From contig JASLCR010000032.1 of assembly GCA_030145955.1 (NCBI GenBank), positions 1-7,012 on the forward strand: 7,012 nt of DNA. The letters are read 5' to 3'. Shown here one piece after another: positions 1 to 6,691 of this stretch. Under the pieces are notes generated by a model that saw only the letters and a list, made by a program, of their open reading frames with translations, made no database searches and was not told the DNA's origin. Source of the stretch: Candidatus Saccharimonadales bacterium. GTDB lineage: Bacteria > Patescibacteriota > Saccharimonadia > Saccharimonadales > Saccharimonadaceae. Every line of letters begins with the position of its first letter. The first letter of the stretch is position 1. Position numbers and translations under genes: made by a program.

Positions 1-1
1 A

Positions 2-223
2 TCAATCTTTCTTGCAATCTTTTTGCTCGTGGGCATTATCTTGACGGTTTTGCTAATCAAGGTAACACTTCAAATTCGCCGCGTCACCACAAAAGCCGAA
101 ACAGCCGCAAATAACATTGAAGCAATGACGCAAAATGTTTCAAATGTTGCGACGGGTGCGGCAATTGGACGATTTTTACTGAAGAGTGCAAAAAAGGTAT
201 CTCGTAAAGGAAGGGGAGAGTAA
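2..223 (+). CDS. Small membrane protein, YtxG/DUF948-like (5'-truncated by window edge)
   Basis: The frame is open from base 2 to a TAA at 221-223, so the N-terminus lies outside the window. A TTG at 23 could be read as a start, but it falls inside a hydrophobic helix and the codons before it (SIFLAIF) continue that helix, so I treat the gene as partial. The visible part has one membrane helix (about the first 20 residues, ending LLIKV), then a polar helical stretch rich in Ala, Thr, Asn and Glu, then a basic tail (KSAKKVSRKGRGE). This shape, and its place directly before a YtxH-domain gene, resembles the YtxG (DUF948)-YtxH pair of Bacillus. It is probably anchored in the cytoplasmic membrane with a helical cytoplasmic or surface part. 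The family call rests on topology and neighbourhood, not on a diagnostic motif. No catalytic residues are visible, and the biochemical function is unknown. Confidence 0.6.
   Translation, partial: SIFLAIFLLVGIILTVLLIKVTLQIRRVTTKAETAANNIEAMTQNVSNVATGAAIGRFLLKSAKKVSRKGRGE
206..218 (+). promoter_or_regulatory. Shine-Dalgarno region of the YtxH gene
   Basis: AAAGGAAGGGGAG is purine-rich and lies within the end of the upstream gene, with its last base 4 nt before the ATG at 223. It supports this start and shows that genes inside an operon here use a Shine-Dalgarno, in contrast to the first genes of the transcription units further on. Confidence 0.7.
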
Positions 224-462
224 TGAAGAATAAACTTGCAATTGGTGCGATAGTCGGTGCTGTCGCCGGTGTAATCGCCGGCGTGTTGACAGCACCAAAG
301 AGCGGAAAAGAAACCCGTGCAGACATTCGGTCAAAAGCCGAAGAATTGAAAGAGCAAGCCTCGCAAAAAGCAGATGATGCCAAGGTCGCAGCCGAAGATA
401 TCAAAGATAAGACAGTAGAAGCAATCCAGGAAGCTGTCGATAATGTAAAAAATAAACTGTAG
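223..462 (+). CDS. YtxH-domain membrane protein
   Basis: This 79-residue protein has the YtxH layout. A short N-terminal glycine/alanine-rich membrane helix (residues 5-23, IGAIVGAVAGVIAGVLTA) is followed by the family hallmark APKSGKETR (24-32), then a charged Ala/Lys/Glu/Asp-rich amphipathic helix to the end. The tail has loosely repeated 11-residue spacing of Ala and Lys, like LEA or apolipoprotein-type helices. The start is fixed by the TAATG overlap with the previous gene and a strong Shine-Dalgarno at 206-218. Translational coupling with the upstream YtxG-like gene is likely. YtxH proteins are linked to general stress in Bacillus, but their molecular role is not established. Here it is presumably a membrane-tethered helical protein. 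No enzyme motif is present. Confidence 0.88.
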   Translation: MKNKLAIGAIVGAVAGVIAGVLTAPKSGKETRADIRSKAEELKEQASQKADDAKVAAEDIKDKTVEAIQEAVDNVKNKL

Positions 463-477
463 ATTAACGAGTAAACG

Positions 478-756
478 ATGGCAGCAGCGAAGAAAGCAGT
501 AAGGCGCATAAAGGAAGACAACGAGCGCGGCGCGAGAGAAAATGTGCTCGAAGAGTTATTTTACGATTTTAATCGCTCGAAAACTCAGATTTTTGTTGTC
601 AACTTTTTCAGAGGTATTTTCTTTGGCATTGGTAGTGTGATTGGTGGTGCGCTTATTATTGCGATTGGTGCAGTCATACTTGGCTTATTTGTGGATCTTC
701 CGGGTGGCGTGGGCGATTTCGTGCAGCAGGTTCTCAACGCCATGCAGCGTCGATAA
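478..756 (+). CDS. Small membrane protein, DUF5665-type
   Basis: This 92-residue protein has a basic, charged N-terminus (residues 1-20, many Lys/Arg), an amphipathic helix (ENVLEELFYDFNRSK, 21-35) and a long hydrophobic segment (about 37-72) with a glycine hinge, GIGSVIGGALI. The segment is long enough for one slanted or two short membrane passes. It ends in a short polar tail with DLPGGVGDF. The pattern of a polar helix, then NFFRGI, then a Gly-rich membrane segment matches my recollection of DUF5665 proteins, which have no known function. It starts 15 nt after the YtxH stop codon, and only a weak GAG precedes the ATG, so it probably depends on the same transcript as the two genes before it. 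The three together form a membrane-protein operon. No catalytic motif is visible. Confidence 0.8.
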   Translation: MAAAKKAVRRIKEDNERGARENVLEELFYDFNRSKTQIFVVNFFRGIFFGIGSVIGGALIIAIGAVILGLFVDLPGGVGDFVQQVLNAMQRR

Positions 757-790
757 GGTATTTTTTACGGCATCATATCAACTTGGTCTC

Positions 791-808
791 AGGTATACTA
801 GGTAATAT
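791..808 (+). promoter_or_regulatory. Putative dnaE promoter (-10 box) directly before the start codon
   Basis: TATACT at 794-799 matches the -10 consensus at 5 of 6 positions and ends 9 nt before the dnaE ATG at 809. A transcript starting at the usual distance would begin about 0-3 nt from the ATG, leaving no room for a Shine-Dalgarno, and none is seen in 800-808. No good -35 is visible: CATCAT at 771-776 has the right 17-bp spacing but poor match, and TTTACG at 764-769 is 24 bp away. This is an inference from sequence; the start site is not measured. Confidence 0.5.
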
Positions 809-3800
809 ATGGGGAAGGTGCTAGCAGCGTCTGATTATGTTCACTTGCATAATCACACACATCACAGCTTACTTGATGGTCTGACAAAAGTGCCAGAGCT
901 AGTTGCACGTGTCAAAGAGCTTGGCATGGAAGCGTGTGCAATTACCGATCACGGTACGATGAGCGGGGCAATTGAATTCTACAAAGCCGCAAAAGCCGAG
1001 GGAATAAAACCGATTATCGGCCTCGAAGCATATGTGGCAGCGCGTTCACGACACGACCGTGATCCTGGTAAAGATAAGGCACGTTATCACCTGATTCTAC
1101 TTGCCATGAATAACACCGGATATCAGAACCTAATGTATCTCACGAGCATGTCGGAGCTTGAGGGGAAGTACTACAAGCCTCGTATCGACCATGAGCTGCT
1201 CGAAAAACACAATGAGGGTATTATCGCGCTGAGCGCCTGTGCGAGTGGCGAGCTTGGCGAGAATCTTCGAGCAGATAATTACGAAGAGGCAAAGCGGATT
1301 GCCGAGTGGTACAAGTCAATTTTTGGCGATCGCTACTACCTTGAGCTGCAAGACCATGGCCATCTTGAGAGTAAGACAGCCTGGGATGTGCAGGTAAAAA
1401 TTAATGGCTACTTAATGCAGCTTTCTGAAGAGCTCGATATACCGTGCGTTGTGACAAGCGATGGCCACTATATTTCACATGATGATCAGGATGCTCATGA
1501 AATCCTCCTCTGTGTTGGCACGGGGTCGTATTTGAGCGATGAGCGTCGCATGAGCCTGAAAGACTTTGAGCTACATGTAACTGACCCGGCAGAGATTATT
1601 GAGCGTTGGGGCAAAACGCATGCAGAGGCGATTCAGAATACGAAGAGAGTTGCTGATCGTTGTGATGTCGAAATTGAGCTTGGTAAGATTTTGATCCCAA
1701 CGTTTCCGACGCCAAATGGTGAGACGGAGAAAGAGTATCTTGACCAACTTGTTTACCAGGGTATGGCGGTACGATATGTCGGCAAAACTGTCGAGGAGGC
1801 GGAGAAGTTATCGAATGAAGAAATTCGGTCGCACCTTAGCGAAGAGCAGCTCACTCGTTTGGACATGGAGTTCGAAGTACTCGACCGTATGGGATATAAC
1901 GGTTATTTCCTTATCGTCCAAGATTTTATTAACTGGGGTAAAAGCCAGGGTATTATCTTTGGTCCGGGCCGTGGTTCAGCTGCTGGTTCAATTATCGCCT
2001 ATACACTTAATATTACCGATCTTGATCCACTGAAGTATGACTTACTTTTTGAGCGATTCTTAAATCCCGACCGTATTTCTATGCCCGATATCGACATCGA
2101 TATTCAGGATACCCGTCGTAATGAGGTGATTGAGTATTGTGCGCAGAAATATGGTGATTCACGTGTGGCAAATATCGTGACATTTGGTAAAATGGCGGCA
2201 CGCGCGGCGGTGCGCGACGTGGCACGTGTACTAGAAGTGCCATATGCCGAGAGCGATCGTTTGGCAAAGCTCATTCCACCACCAGTTCAAGGTCGTCATG
2301 TGCCACTCTCAAAAAGTATTGTTGAAGATGCTGATTTAAAAGCTGAGTACGAGTCAAATGAAACATCGAAACGGGTGATTGATTTTGCGATTCGCCTTGA
2401 GGGTACAAACCGTAGTCACGGAGTGCACGCGGCTGGTGTGGTGATCGCACCGGATGACATCGTGAAGTATGCACCGCTTGAAATGGCACAAAAGGGTGTT
2501 GTAGCGACACAATATCCAATGGGTCCGGTTGAAGAGCTTGGGCTGCTCAAGATGGACTTCCTTGGCCTGTCTAACTTAACGATTATTAACAACGCGCTCC
2601 GTATCATTAAAAAAGTATATAAAGACGAAATTGTGCTCGGTGAGATCCCGCTTGACGATCAAAAGACGTTTGAACTCTTTCAGCGTGGAGATACGACGGG
2701 GGTGTTCCAGCTTGAATCTGCCGGTATGAAACGCTATCTTCGCGAGCTAAAGCCAAGTGAATTCGACGACATTATTGCCATGGTAGCCTTGTATCGTCCT
2801 GGTCCGATGCAGTTCATTGATAGCTTCATTAAGCGAAAACATGGTGAAGAAACGATTGCCTATCTTCACCCTGGTATGGAAAATTCCTTAAAGAACACCT
2901 ACGGCATTTTGGTCTATCAGGAGCAATTTATGCAGATTTCCAAAGAATGGTGCGGGTTTACCGGTGGTCAGGCGGACACGCTTCGAAAGGCGGTCGGCAA
3001 GAAGAATATCGAGCTCATGCGTAAAGTGAAAGTGGACTTTGTGAAGGGTGCGGTTGAGCATGGTGGTGCTACTGAAAAAGTGGCTGAAAAATTCTGGGAT
3101 CAGCTCGAAGAGTTTGCAAACTACTGTTTCAACAAGTCACATGCGGCGTGTTACGGGCTGATTGCTTACTGGACTGCATACTTGAAGGCGCACTATCCAG
3201 ACGCATTCATGGCGGCCCTCATGACAAGCGACGAGGATAATATTGACCGTCTGGCAATTGAGATCAGCGAATGTAAGCGCATGGGCATCGATGTGATGGC
3301 GCCGGATGTTAATGAATCGTTCGTCGAATTTGCGGTAGTGCCAGGCGAAAATAAGATTCGTTTTGGTATGGCGGCGGTTAAGGGAGTAGGTGTGAATGCG
3401 GTTGAAGAAATACTGCGGGCACGTGACGAAGCAAAATTTGAAAGTATTGAGGATTTTGCTACCCGCGTCAGTACTACGAAATTTAATAAGAAAGCCTGGG
3501 ATTCATTAATTAAATCTGGCGGGTTCGATAGCTTTGGTGACAGGTCTGATCTGCTATTTAACCTCGAGTCGATCCAGGGATTTGCAAGTAAAGTACAGAA
3601 AGAGGCGGCAAACGGCCAGACCGATTTATTTGGTAACTTAATCGACGATAGCTCGGTGAAGCGTAGTGTGACATTGCAGGCTGCTCCGGTAAAACACACT
3701 TCTAAAGAGCGCCTCACGTGGGAGCGCGAGTTGCTTGGTCTGTATATTTCTGCTCATCCGCTTGATGAATATGAATTGTATCTTTCTGAGCAGACTGTAC

Positions 3801-4459
3801 CAATTAGTAGCCTGACATCGAGCATGGACAATCAGCAGACGACAATTGGGGGTATTATTACCAGCCTTCGCACAATCATTACAAAGGCGGGCAGTAAGAT
3901 GGCGTTTGTTGGTATTGAGGATAAGTTTGGTGACTCTGAGCTTATTGTATTCCCTGATCTATATAAGCAAGTAGGACCGAGTCTGGAGATTGATACCGTG
4001 ATTCGTGCAAGTGGCAAAATCAACGCGCGTGACCGGGATGGTAATATCATTGACGAAGTAAAGTTACTTGCTCAAGAAATCTTTATCGTCAGCGAAAAAG
4101 AACTCCGTGAATACGCATCAACTGGTGGTGCACTCAAGCGACCAAAAGCAAAGCCGCAAAGTGGCGGAGTGAAGGTCATGCGTGCCGCAGCTGCCAAAAC
4201 CGCAACAGTGAGCATGGAACCACCAAAACCCGTTGAAGTGAAGAAGCTTTTTGTGCATATCGAAGATCCAAACGATCATGAGAGGCTCGCATTACTTAAG
4301 AAAATTTGCGCCAAACACCCCGGAATATCTGATATTGTACTCGTTCTTGGCGCTGAAAATAAGTCGGCTATTAAGTTGCCATTCCGTGTTGATGATAATG
4401 ATGCGCTCATCAACGAGCTCGTCCGAGAGCTTGGCGAAGATGCTGTTAAGCTTCAGTAG
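809..4459 (+). CDS. dnaE: DNA polymerase III alpha subunit (replicative polymerase)
   Basis: This is the catalytic subunit of the replicative polymerase, 1216 residues, normal for DnaE1. The PHP domain (about 1-290) starts with HLHNH and keeps all nine expected metal ligands: H12, H14, D23, H48, E73, H94, C144, D218 and H220. The palm has GPGRGSAAGS (385-394), the two acidic residues D429 and D431 in PDIDID, and the third catalytic aspartate D583 in KMDFLGL. The fingers and the helix-hairpin-helix segment (VKGVGVNAVEEI, about 858-869) follow. The clamp-binding motif QTDLF is at 937-941. An OB fold (about 1010-1095), a Lys/Ala/Pro-rich linker (about 1107-1146) and a C-terminal domain (about 1147-1216) complete it. 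No DnaQ exonuclease is fused, so this is not PolC. The ATG at 809 is chosen because the PHP motif begins 12 codons later and a -10 box sits just upstream; a GTG at 818 is a less likely alternative. Confidence 0.97.
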   Translation: MGKVLAASDYVHLHNHTHHSLLDGLTKVPELVARVKELGMEACAITDHGTMSGAIEFYKAAKAEGIKPIIGLEAYVAARSRHDRDPGKDKARYHLILLAMNNTGYQNLMYLTSMSELEGKYYKPRIDHELLEKHNEGIIALSACASGELGENLRADNYEEAKRIAEWYKSIFGDRYYLELQDHGHLESKTAWDVQVKINGYLMQLSEELDIPCVVTSDGHYISHDDQDAHEILLCVGTGSYLSDERRMSLKDFELHVTDPAEIIERWGKTHAEAIQNTKRVADRCDVEIELGKILIPTFPTPNGETEKEYLDQLVYQGMAVRYVGKTVEEAEKLSNEEIRSHLSEEQLTRLDMEFEVLDRMGYNGYFLIVQDFINWGKSQGIIFGPGRGSAAGSIIAYTLNITDLDPLKYDLLFERFLNPDRISMPDIDIDIQDTRRNEVIEYCAQKYGDSRVANIVTFGKMAARAAVRDVARVLEVPYAESDRLAKLIPPPVQGRHVPLSKSIVEDADLKAEYESNETSKRVIDFAIRLEGTNRSHGVHAAGVVIAPDDIVKYAPLEMAQKGVVATQYPMGPVEELGLLKMDFLGLSNLTIINNALRIIKKVYKDEIVLGEIPLDDQKTFELFQRGDTTGVFQLESAGMKRYLRELKPSEFDDIIAMVALYRPGPMQFIDSFIKRKHGEETIAYLHPGMENSLKNTYGILVYQEQFMQISKEWCGFTGGQADTLRKAVGKKNIELMRKVKVDFVKGAVEHGGATEKVAEKFWDQLEEFANYCFNKSHAACYGLIAYWTAYLKAHYPDAFMAALMTSDEDNIDRLAIEISECKRMGIDVMAPDVNESFVEFAVVPGENKIRFGMAAVKGVGVNAVEEILRARDEAKFESIEDFATRVSTTKFNKKAWDSLIKSGGFDSFGDRSDLLFNLESIQGFASKVQKEAANGQTDLFGNLIDDSSVKRSVTLQAAPVKHTSKERLTWERELLGLYISAHPLDEYELYLSEQTVPISSLTSSMDNQQTTIGGIITSLRTIITKAGSKMAFVGIEDKFGDSELIVFPDLYKQVGPSLEIDTVIRASGKINARDRDGNIIDEVKLLAQEIFIVSEKELREYASTGGALKRPKAKPQSGGVKVMRAAAAKTATVSMEPPKPVEVKKLFVHIEDPNDHERLALLKKICAKHPGISDIVLVLGAENKSAIKLPFRVDDNDALINELVRELGEDAVKLQ

Positions 4460-4460
4460 T

Positions 4461-4940
4461 TTAAGCTAGTTGGTAGAGTGCGATTGCAGCCGCCACTGAG
4501 ACGTTGAATGACTCTTTCTTACCAACCATAGGAATCTCAAGTGCGGCTTCACACTGTGCTACGTACTGCTCCTCGATACCGTACACCTCTTCACCAAGCA
4601 GTAGTGCGAATTCCTTTGGTGGCGTGTAGTCTCGAAGATTAATAGAATCCTGTGTCTGCTCTAGGGCAATTAACGGTATCTTATTTTGTGATAGCCAGGT
4701 GTCAAGCTGCTCATAATATTCGAATGGAATCATTGTTTCGGCACCAAGCGCTGTCTTATGGATCTGGGATGTAAGTTTTTCAGAAATATGCGGCAGGCGC
4801 GGGTCGTTTTCAGTTCGTGGATATGGCGTATAGCCGCTACAGATAATTTTCTCTACGCCAAACCCTTCGGCACTGCGGAAAATAGACCCAACATTATGCG
4901 TCGAACGGATATTGTGTAACACAAGAGTGATCTTTGGCAT
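4461..4940 (-). CDS. SPOUT-superfamily RNA 2'-O-ribose methyltransferase, TrmH family
   Basis: This 159-residue protein is a minimal SpoU/TrmH methyltransferase that transfers a methyl group from S-adenosylmethionine to a ribose 2'-OH in RNA, most likely a tRNA. The three family motifs are present. Motif 1 is THNVGSIFRSAEGFGV (14-29), with the presumed catalytic Arg22. Motif 2 is LLGEEVYGI (114-122). Motif 3 is IPMVGKKESFNVSVAAAI (136-153), which forms the trefoil-knot cofactor site; Phe145 replaces the more common Leu of SLNVS. HKTALGAE (61-68) is typical of the TrmH branch. There is no N-terminal RNA-binding extension, so its size is like TrmL, and the exact target nucleotide (Gm18, Cm/Um34 or rRNA) cannot be told from sequence. 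It is convergent with dnaE (one base between the stop codons) and divergent from pilB. The start is supported by an extended -10 ending 7 nt before the ATG. Confidence 0.93.
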   Translation of the reverse strand: MPKITLVLHNIRSTHNVGSIFRSAEGFGVEKIICSGYTPYPRTENDPRLPHISEKLTSQIHKTALGAETMIPFEYYEQLDTWLSQNKIPLIALEQTQDSINLRDYTPPKEFALLLGEEVYGIEEQYVAQCEAALEIPMVGKKESFNVSVAAAIALYQLA

Positions 4941-4956
4941 CCCTGCTATTGTACCA
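4941..4956 (-). promoter_or_regulatory. Extended -10 promoter of the methyltransferase gene
   Basis: Read on the minus strand, TGGTACAAT (4956 to 4948) is an extended -10: TG, one base, then TACAAT, 5 of 6 to consensus. Seven bases (AGCAGGG) separate it from the ATG at 4940, so transcription would start at or within a base or two of the start codon. AGCAGGG resembles a Shine-Dalgarno but touches the ATG with no spacer, so it could not act in the normal way. No consensus -35 is present at 17-18 bp, as expected for an extended -10 promoter. Confidence 0.6.
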
Positions 4957-4960
4957 CTAT

Positions 4961-4978
4961 AAAAAGCGTGAGCTTTTT
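4961..4978. repeat. Perfect 7-bp inverted repeat between divergent promoters
   Basis: AAAAAGC (4961-4967), a GTGA spacer (4968-4971) and GCTTTTT (4972-4978) form a perfect palindrome lying between the -10 boxes of the methyltransferase and pilB promoters, its right arm touching the TG of the pilB extended -10. Because both predicted transcripts start downstream of it, it would act as DNA, for example as a binding site for a dimeric regulator, rather than as an RNA hairpin. If transcribed rightward from further upstream it would form a stem with a GNRA-type GUGA loop. A regulatory role is inferred only. Confidence 0.5.
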
Positions 4979-4993
4979 GCTACACTTAAGCTA
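4978..4993 (+). promoter_or_regulatory. Extended -10 promoter of pilB
   Basis: TGCTACACT (4978-4986) is an extended -10: TG, one base, then TACACT, 4 of 6 to consensus. Seven bases separate it from the ATG at 4994, again placing the predicted transcript start at the start codon. A weak -35 candidate, TATAAA at 4958-4963, has 17-bp spacing. There is no Shine-Dalgarno between the -10 and the ATG. This promoter also argues against the longer reading frame starting at 4934, which would begin upstream of it. Confidence 0.6.
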
Positions 4994-6613
4994 ATGGACG
5001 AAGACAAGATTCAGCAGCAACGCCGCGAACATGAAGAGGCGTCAACGCAGCAGCGTGCTGCAATACTTGGTGTACGCTATCTCGATGCTCGTGACATTGA
5101 GAACGATCTGCCACTTTACAAGGACGTTTTGTCGATTCCTGATATGTATCGCAATTTTATGGTACCGCTGCGCCTCGCAACTGAGGATAATGGCTTTCAG
5201 TTTGCTATTACCTCGCAAACACCACAATCGATTATTCAGACAATGACGCGTGAGTATAACGAGCGCGGCGATAACATTAATTTCTTTCTTATTAGCGGCT
5301 CTGCTTTTAAGGCATTCATGCGTCGCTATGACCCGCCAAAAGTCGTTATCTATGATGATATTGAGATTGCGAAAGAGGGTGATAGCGAAACGCTCGCATC
5401 GGTATCACAGACACTAAATTCTGTCGGTACCGACCAAGTGTTTGACTATCTGATTGATCAGGCGGATAAACTTGGGGCGAGCGATATTCATATCGAAAAC
5501 CAGCGGACGGTAATTCGTGTTCGTATGCGTGTTGATGGTGCGCTTCACCCTGTGGCTGACCTCGATAAGGATCGTTACCGTGTGATTATGGGTGCGCTTG
5601 GTAGCCGGGCGAACATCTCAATCGCATCGGCAGAGCCACAGTCTGGACATATGCAAAAAGAAATTACCCGCGACGGGGCTACGCATTTACTTAATCTTCG
5701 TGTTGAAACGGTGCCAACAATGTATGGGCAAGATGCCGTGATGCGACTGTTTAACTTTGATGAAAGTATGCTTCAGCTTGATCGACTAAATATCCCTGCT
5801 AAGCAGCGCGAGCAAATTGATGAAATTATTAGTCATCCCCGTGGTATGGTGCTCATGGTGGGCCCGACTGGGTCTGGTAAGTCGACCACTCTTTACAGCA
5901 TGCTTAATGCACTCAATACATCTGACCGTAAGATCATTACCCTTGAGGATCCGATTGAGTATGGTATCTCTGGCATTTCTCAAATTCCAATCAATACCAC
6001 GGGTGGTCAGCACTTTGCCGATGGACTTCGCTCGGTACTTCGTCTCGACCCAGATGTTGTGATGGTGGGTGAGATCCGTGATCAAGACACGGCAAAAACG
6101 GCGATCCAGGCGTCAATCACCGGTCACTTGGTACTTTCAAGCTTCCATGCAAATTCCACCTCGGCAGCGTTTAGCCGTATGATCGATCTTATTGGGCAGA
6201 ATCCGATCTTTTCTACTGCGATTCGCTTGCTTATTGCACAGCGCCTCGTACGTCGTTTAGTCGATGAAACGAAGCAAGAGTACGAGCCGGATGAGGCAAC
6301 GCGCAAGTGGGTGAAAGATGTACTGAGAGATGCACCAATTCCTGATGACATTGATCTTGATAATTTTAAGCTCTGGAAGCCGGTTTCAAGCGACGATGCA
6401 CCGTTTGGCTATAAAGGCCGCGTGGTCATTATGGAGCAAATGGTAGTTAATGAAGATATTCAGAAATTCCTTCGCGGCGATATTGAGGATGTCCATACGG
6501 AAGCCATCGAAGAAGTTGCTAAGAAGAACGGTATGTTGACGCTTGAGCAGGTGGGCGTGATTGCAGCGCTCAGGGGTGAAACGACACTTGATGAAATTGG
6601 CCGAGTAATCTAA
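4994..6613 (+). CDS. pilB: Type IV pilus / type II secretion assembly ATPase, GspE/PilB family
   Basis: This is a cytoplasmic hexameric ATPase that powers pilin polymerisation, 539 residues from the ATG at 4994. A reduced GspE N-terminal domain (about 40-115) is followed by a linker and the N2 domain (about 145-260; SDIHIE at 163-168, RVRMRVDG at 175-182, RVETVPTMYG at 236-245). The ATPase core has Walker A GPTGSGKST (290-298), the Asp box TLEDPIEY (316-323), Walker B DPDVVMVGEIRD (352-363) and the His box TGHLVLSSFHAN (376-387). The C-terminal GYKGR motif (472-476) is present. The tetracysteine zinc site usual in GspE/PilB between RRL and GYKGR is absent; I see no cysteine in the whole protein. 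The same frame is open back to 4934, but that start lies inside the divergent methyltransferase gene and upstream of the promoter. PilB (extension) is preferred over PilT (retraction) because of the N-terminal domain; no pilC, pilT or pilin gene is in the window. Confidence 0.93.
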   Translation: MDEDKIQQQRREHEEASTQQRAAILGVRYLDARDIENDLPLYKDVLSIPDMYRNFMVPLRLATEDNGFQFAITSQTPQSIIQTMTREYNERGDNINFFLISGSAFKAFMRRYDPPKVVIYDDIEIAKEGDSETLASVSQTLNSVGTDQVFDYLIDQADKLGASDIHIENQRTVIRVRMRVDGALHPVADLDKDRYRVIMGALGSRANISIASAEPQSGHMQKEITRDGATHLLNLRVETVPTMYGQDAVMRLFNFDESMLQLDRLNIPAKQREQIDEIISHPRGMVLMVGPTGSGKSTTLYSMLNALNTSDRKIITLEDPIEYGISGISQIPINTTGGQHFADGLRSVLRLDPDVVMVGEIRDQDTAKTAIQASITGHLVLSSFHANSTSAAFSRMIDLIGQNPIFSTAIRLLIAQRLVRRLVDETKQEYEPDEATRKWVKDVLRDAPIPDDIDLDNFKLWKPVSSDDAPFGYKGRVVIMEQMVVNEDIQKFLRGDIEDVHTEAIEEVAKKNGMLTLEQVGVIAALRGETTLDEIGRVI

Positions 6614-6639
6614 GAAAATAAAAATACCCTCTCTGGGGT
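6614..6639 (-). terminator. Possible minus-strand intrinsic terminator
   Basis: On the minus strand, ACCC (6639-6636), a CAGAGA loop and GGGT (6629-6626) form a short stem followed directly by ATTTTTATTTTC (6625-6614). The T-rich tract is in the right place for an intrinsic terminator of the minus-strand gene ending at 6692. The stem is only 4 bp, so on its own it is weak. It begins immediately after the pilB stop codon. Confidence 0.4.
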
Positions 6640-6654
6640 GAAGAATTGTTGCGT

Positions 6655-6684
6655 CGGGCGGGGAGAGATGAGTCTCCCCGCCCG
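6655..6684. terminator. Perfect 12-bp GC-rich hairpin between convergent genes
   Basis: CGGGCGGGGAGA (6655-6666), a GATGAG loop and TCTCCCCGCCCG (6673-6684) are perfectly complementary. The hairpin lies 7 nt beyond the TGA of the minus-strand gene and 41 nt beyond the pilB stop codon. It would be a very stable transcript end or exonuclease block from either side. No T tract follows it directly on either strand; on the minus strand the next T-rich run is at 6625-6614. It is therefore best called a 3'-end hairpin of probable bidirectional use. Confidence 0.6.
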
Positions 6685-6691
6685 TTGCACC

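Noticed and set aside
84..521. Long minus-strand open frame (145 codons) opposite the YtxH region
   Set aside because: It lies antisense to two convincing overlapping genes with a Shine-Dalgarno. Its Ser/Ala/Phe-rich product is what the reverse of Ala/Lys/Glu-rich codons gives.
737..766. Possible terminator after the DUF5665 gene: ACGC-loop-GCGT, then TTTTTT
   Set aside because: The stem is 4 bp, lies inside the coding sequence, and is 10 nt from the T run, so it is too weak to call.
3193..3717. Minus-strand open frame of 174 codons inside dnaE
   Set aside because: It is opposite the well-conserved fingers, helix-hairpin-helix and clamp-binding part of DnaE. It is Ser/Leu-rich with no recognisable motif, a typical shadow frame.
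4448..4467. AGCTT / AAGCT inverted repeat at the convergent dnaE-methyltransferase junction
   Set aside because: It is only 5 bp, AT-rich, with a 9-nt loop and no T tract. It is best explained by overlapping codons.
4934..4993. Upstream start giving pilB 20 extra residues
   Set aside because: It would start inside the divergent methyltransferase gene and upstream of the pilB -10. The extra residues have no family resemblance.
6648..6688. GTTGC repeated on both sides of the 12-bp hairpin, considered as an integron attC-like or transposon-end site
   Set aside because: The flanks are direct, not inverted, copies. They do not match the GTTRRRY core, and no integrase, transposase or target duplication is visible.
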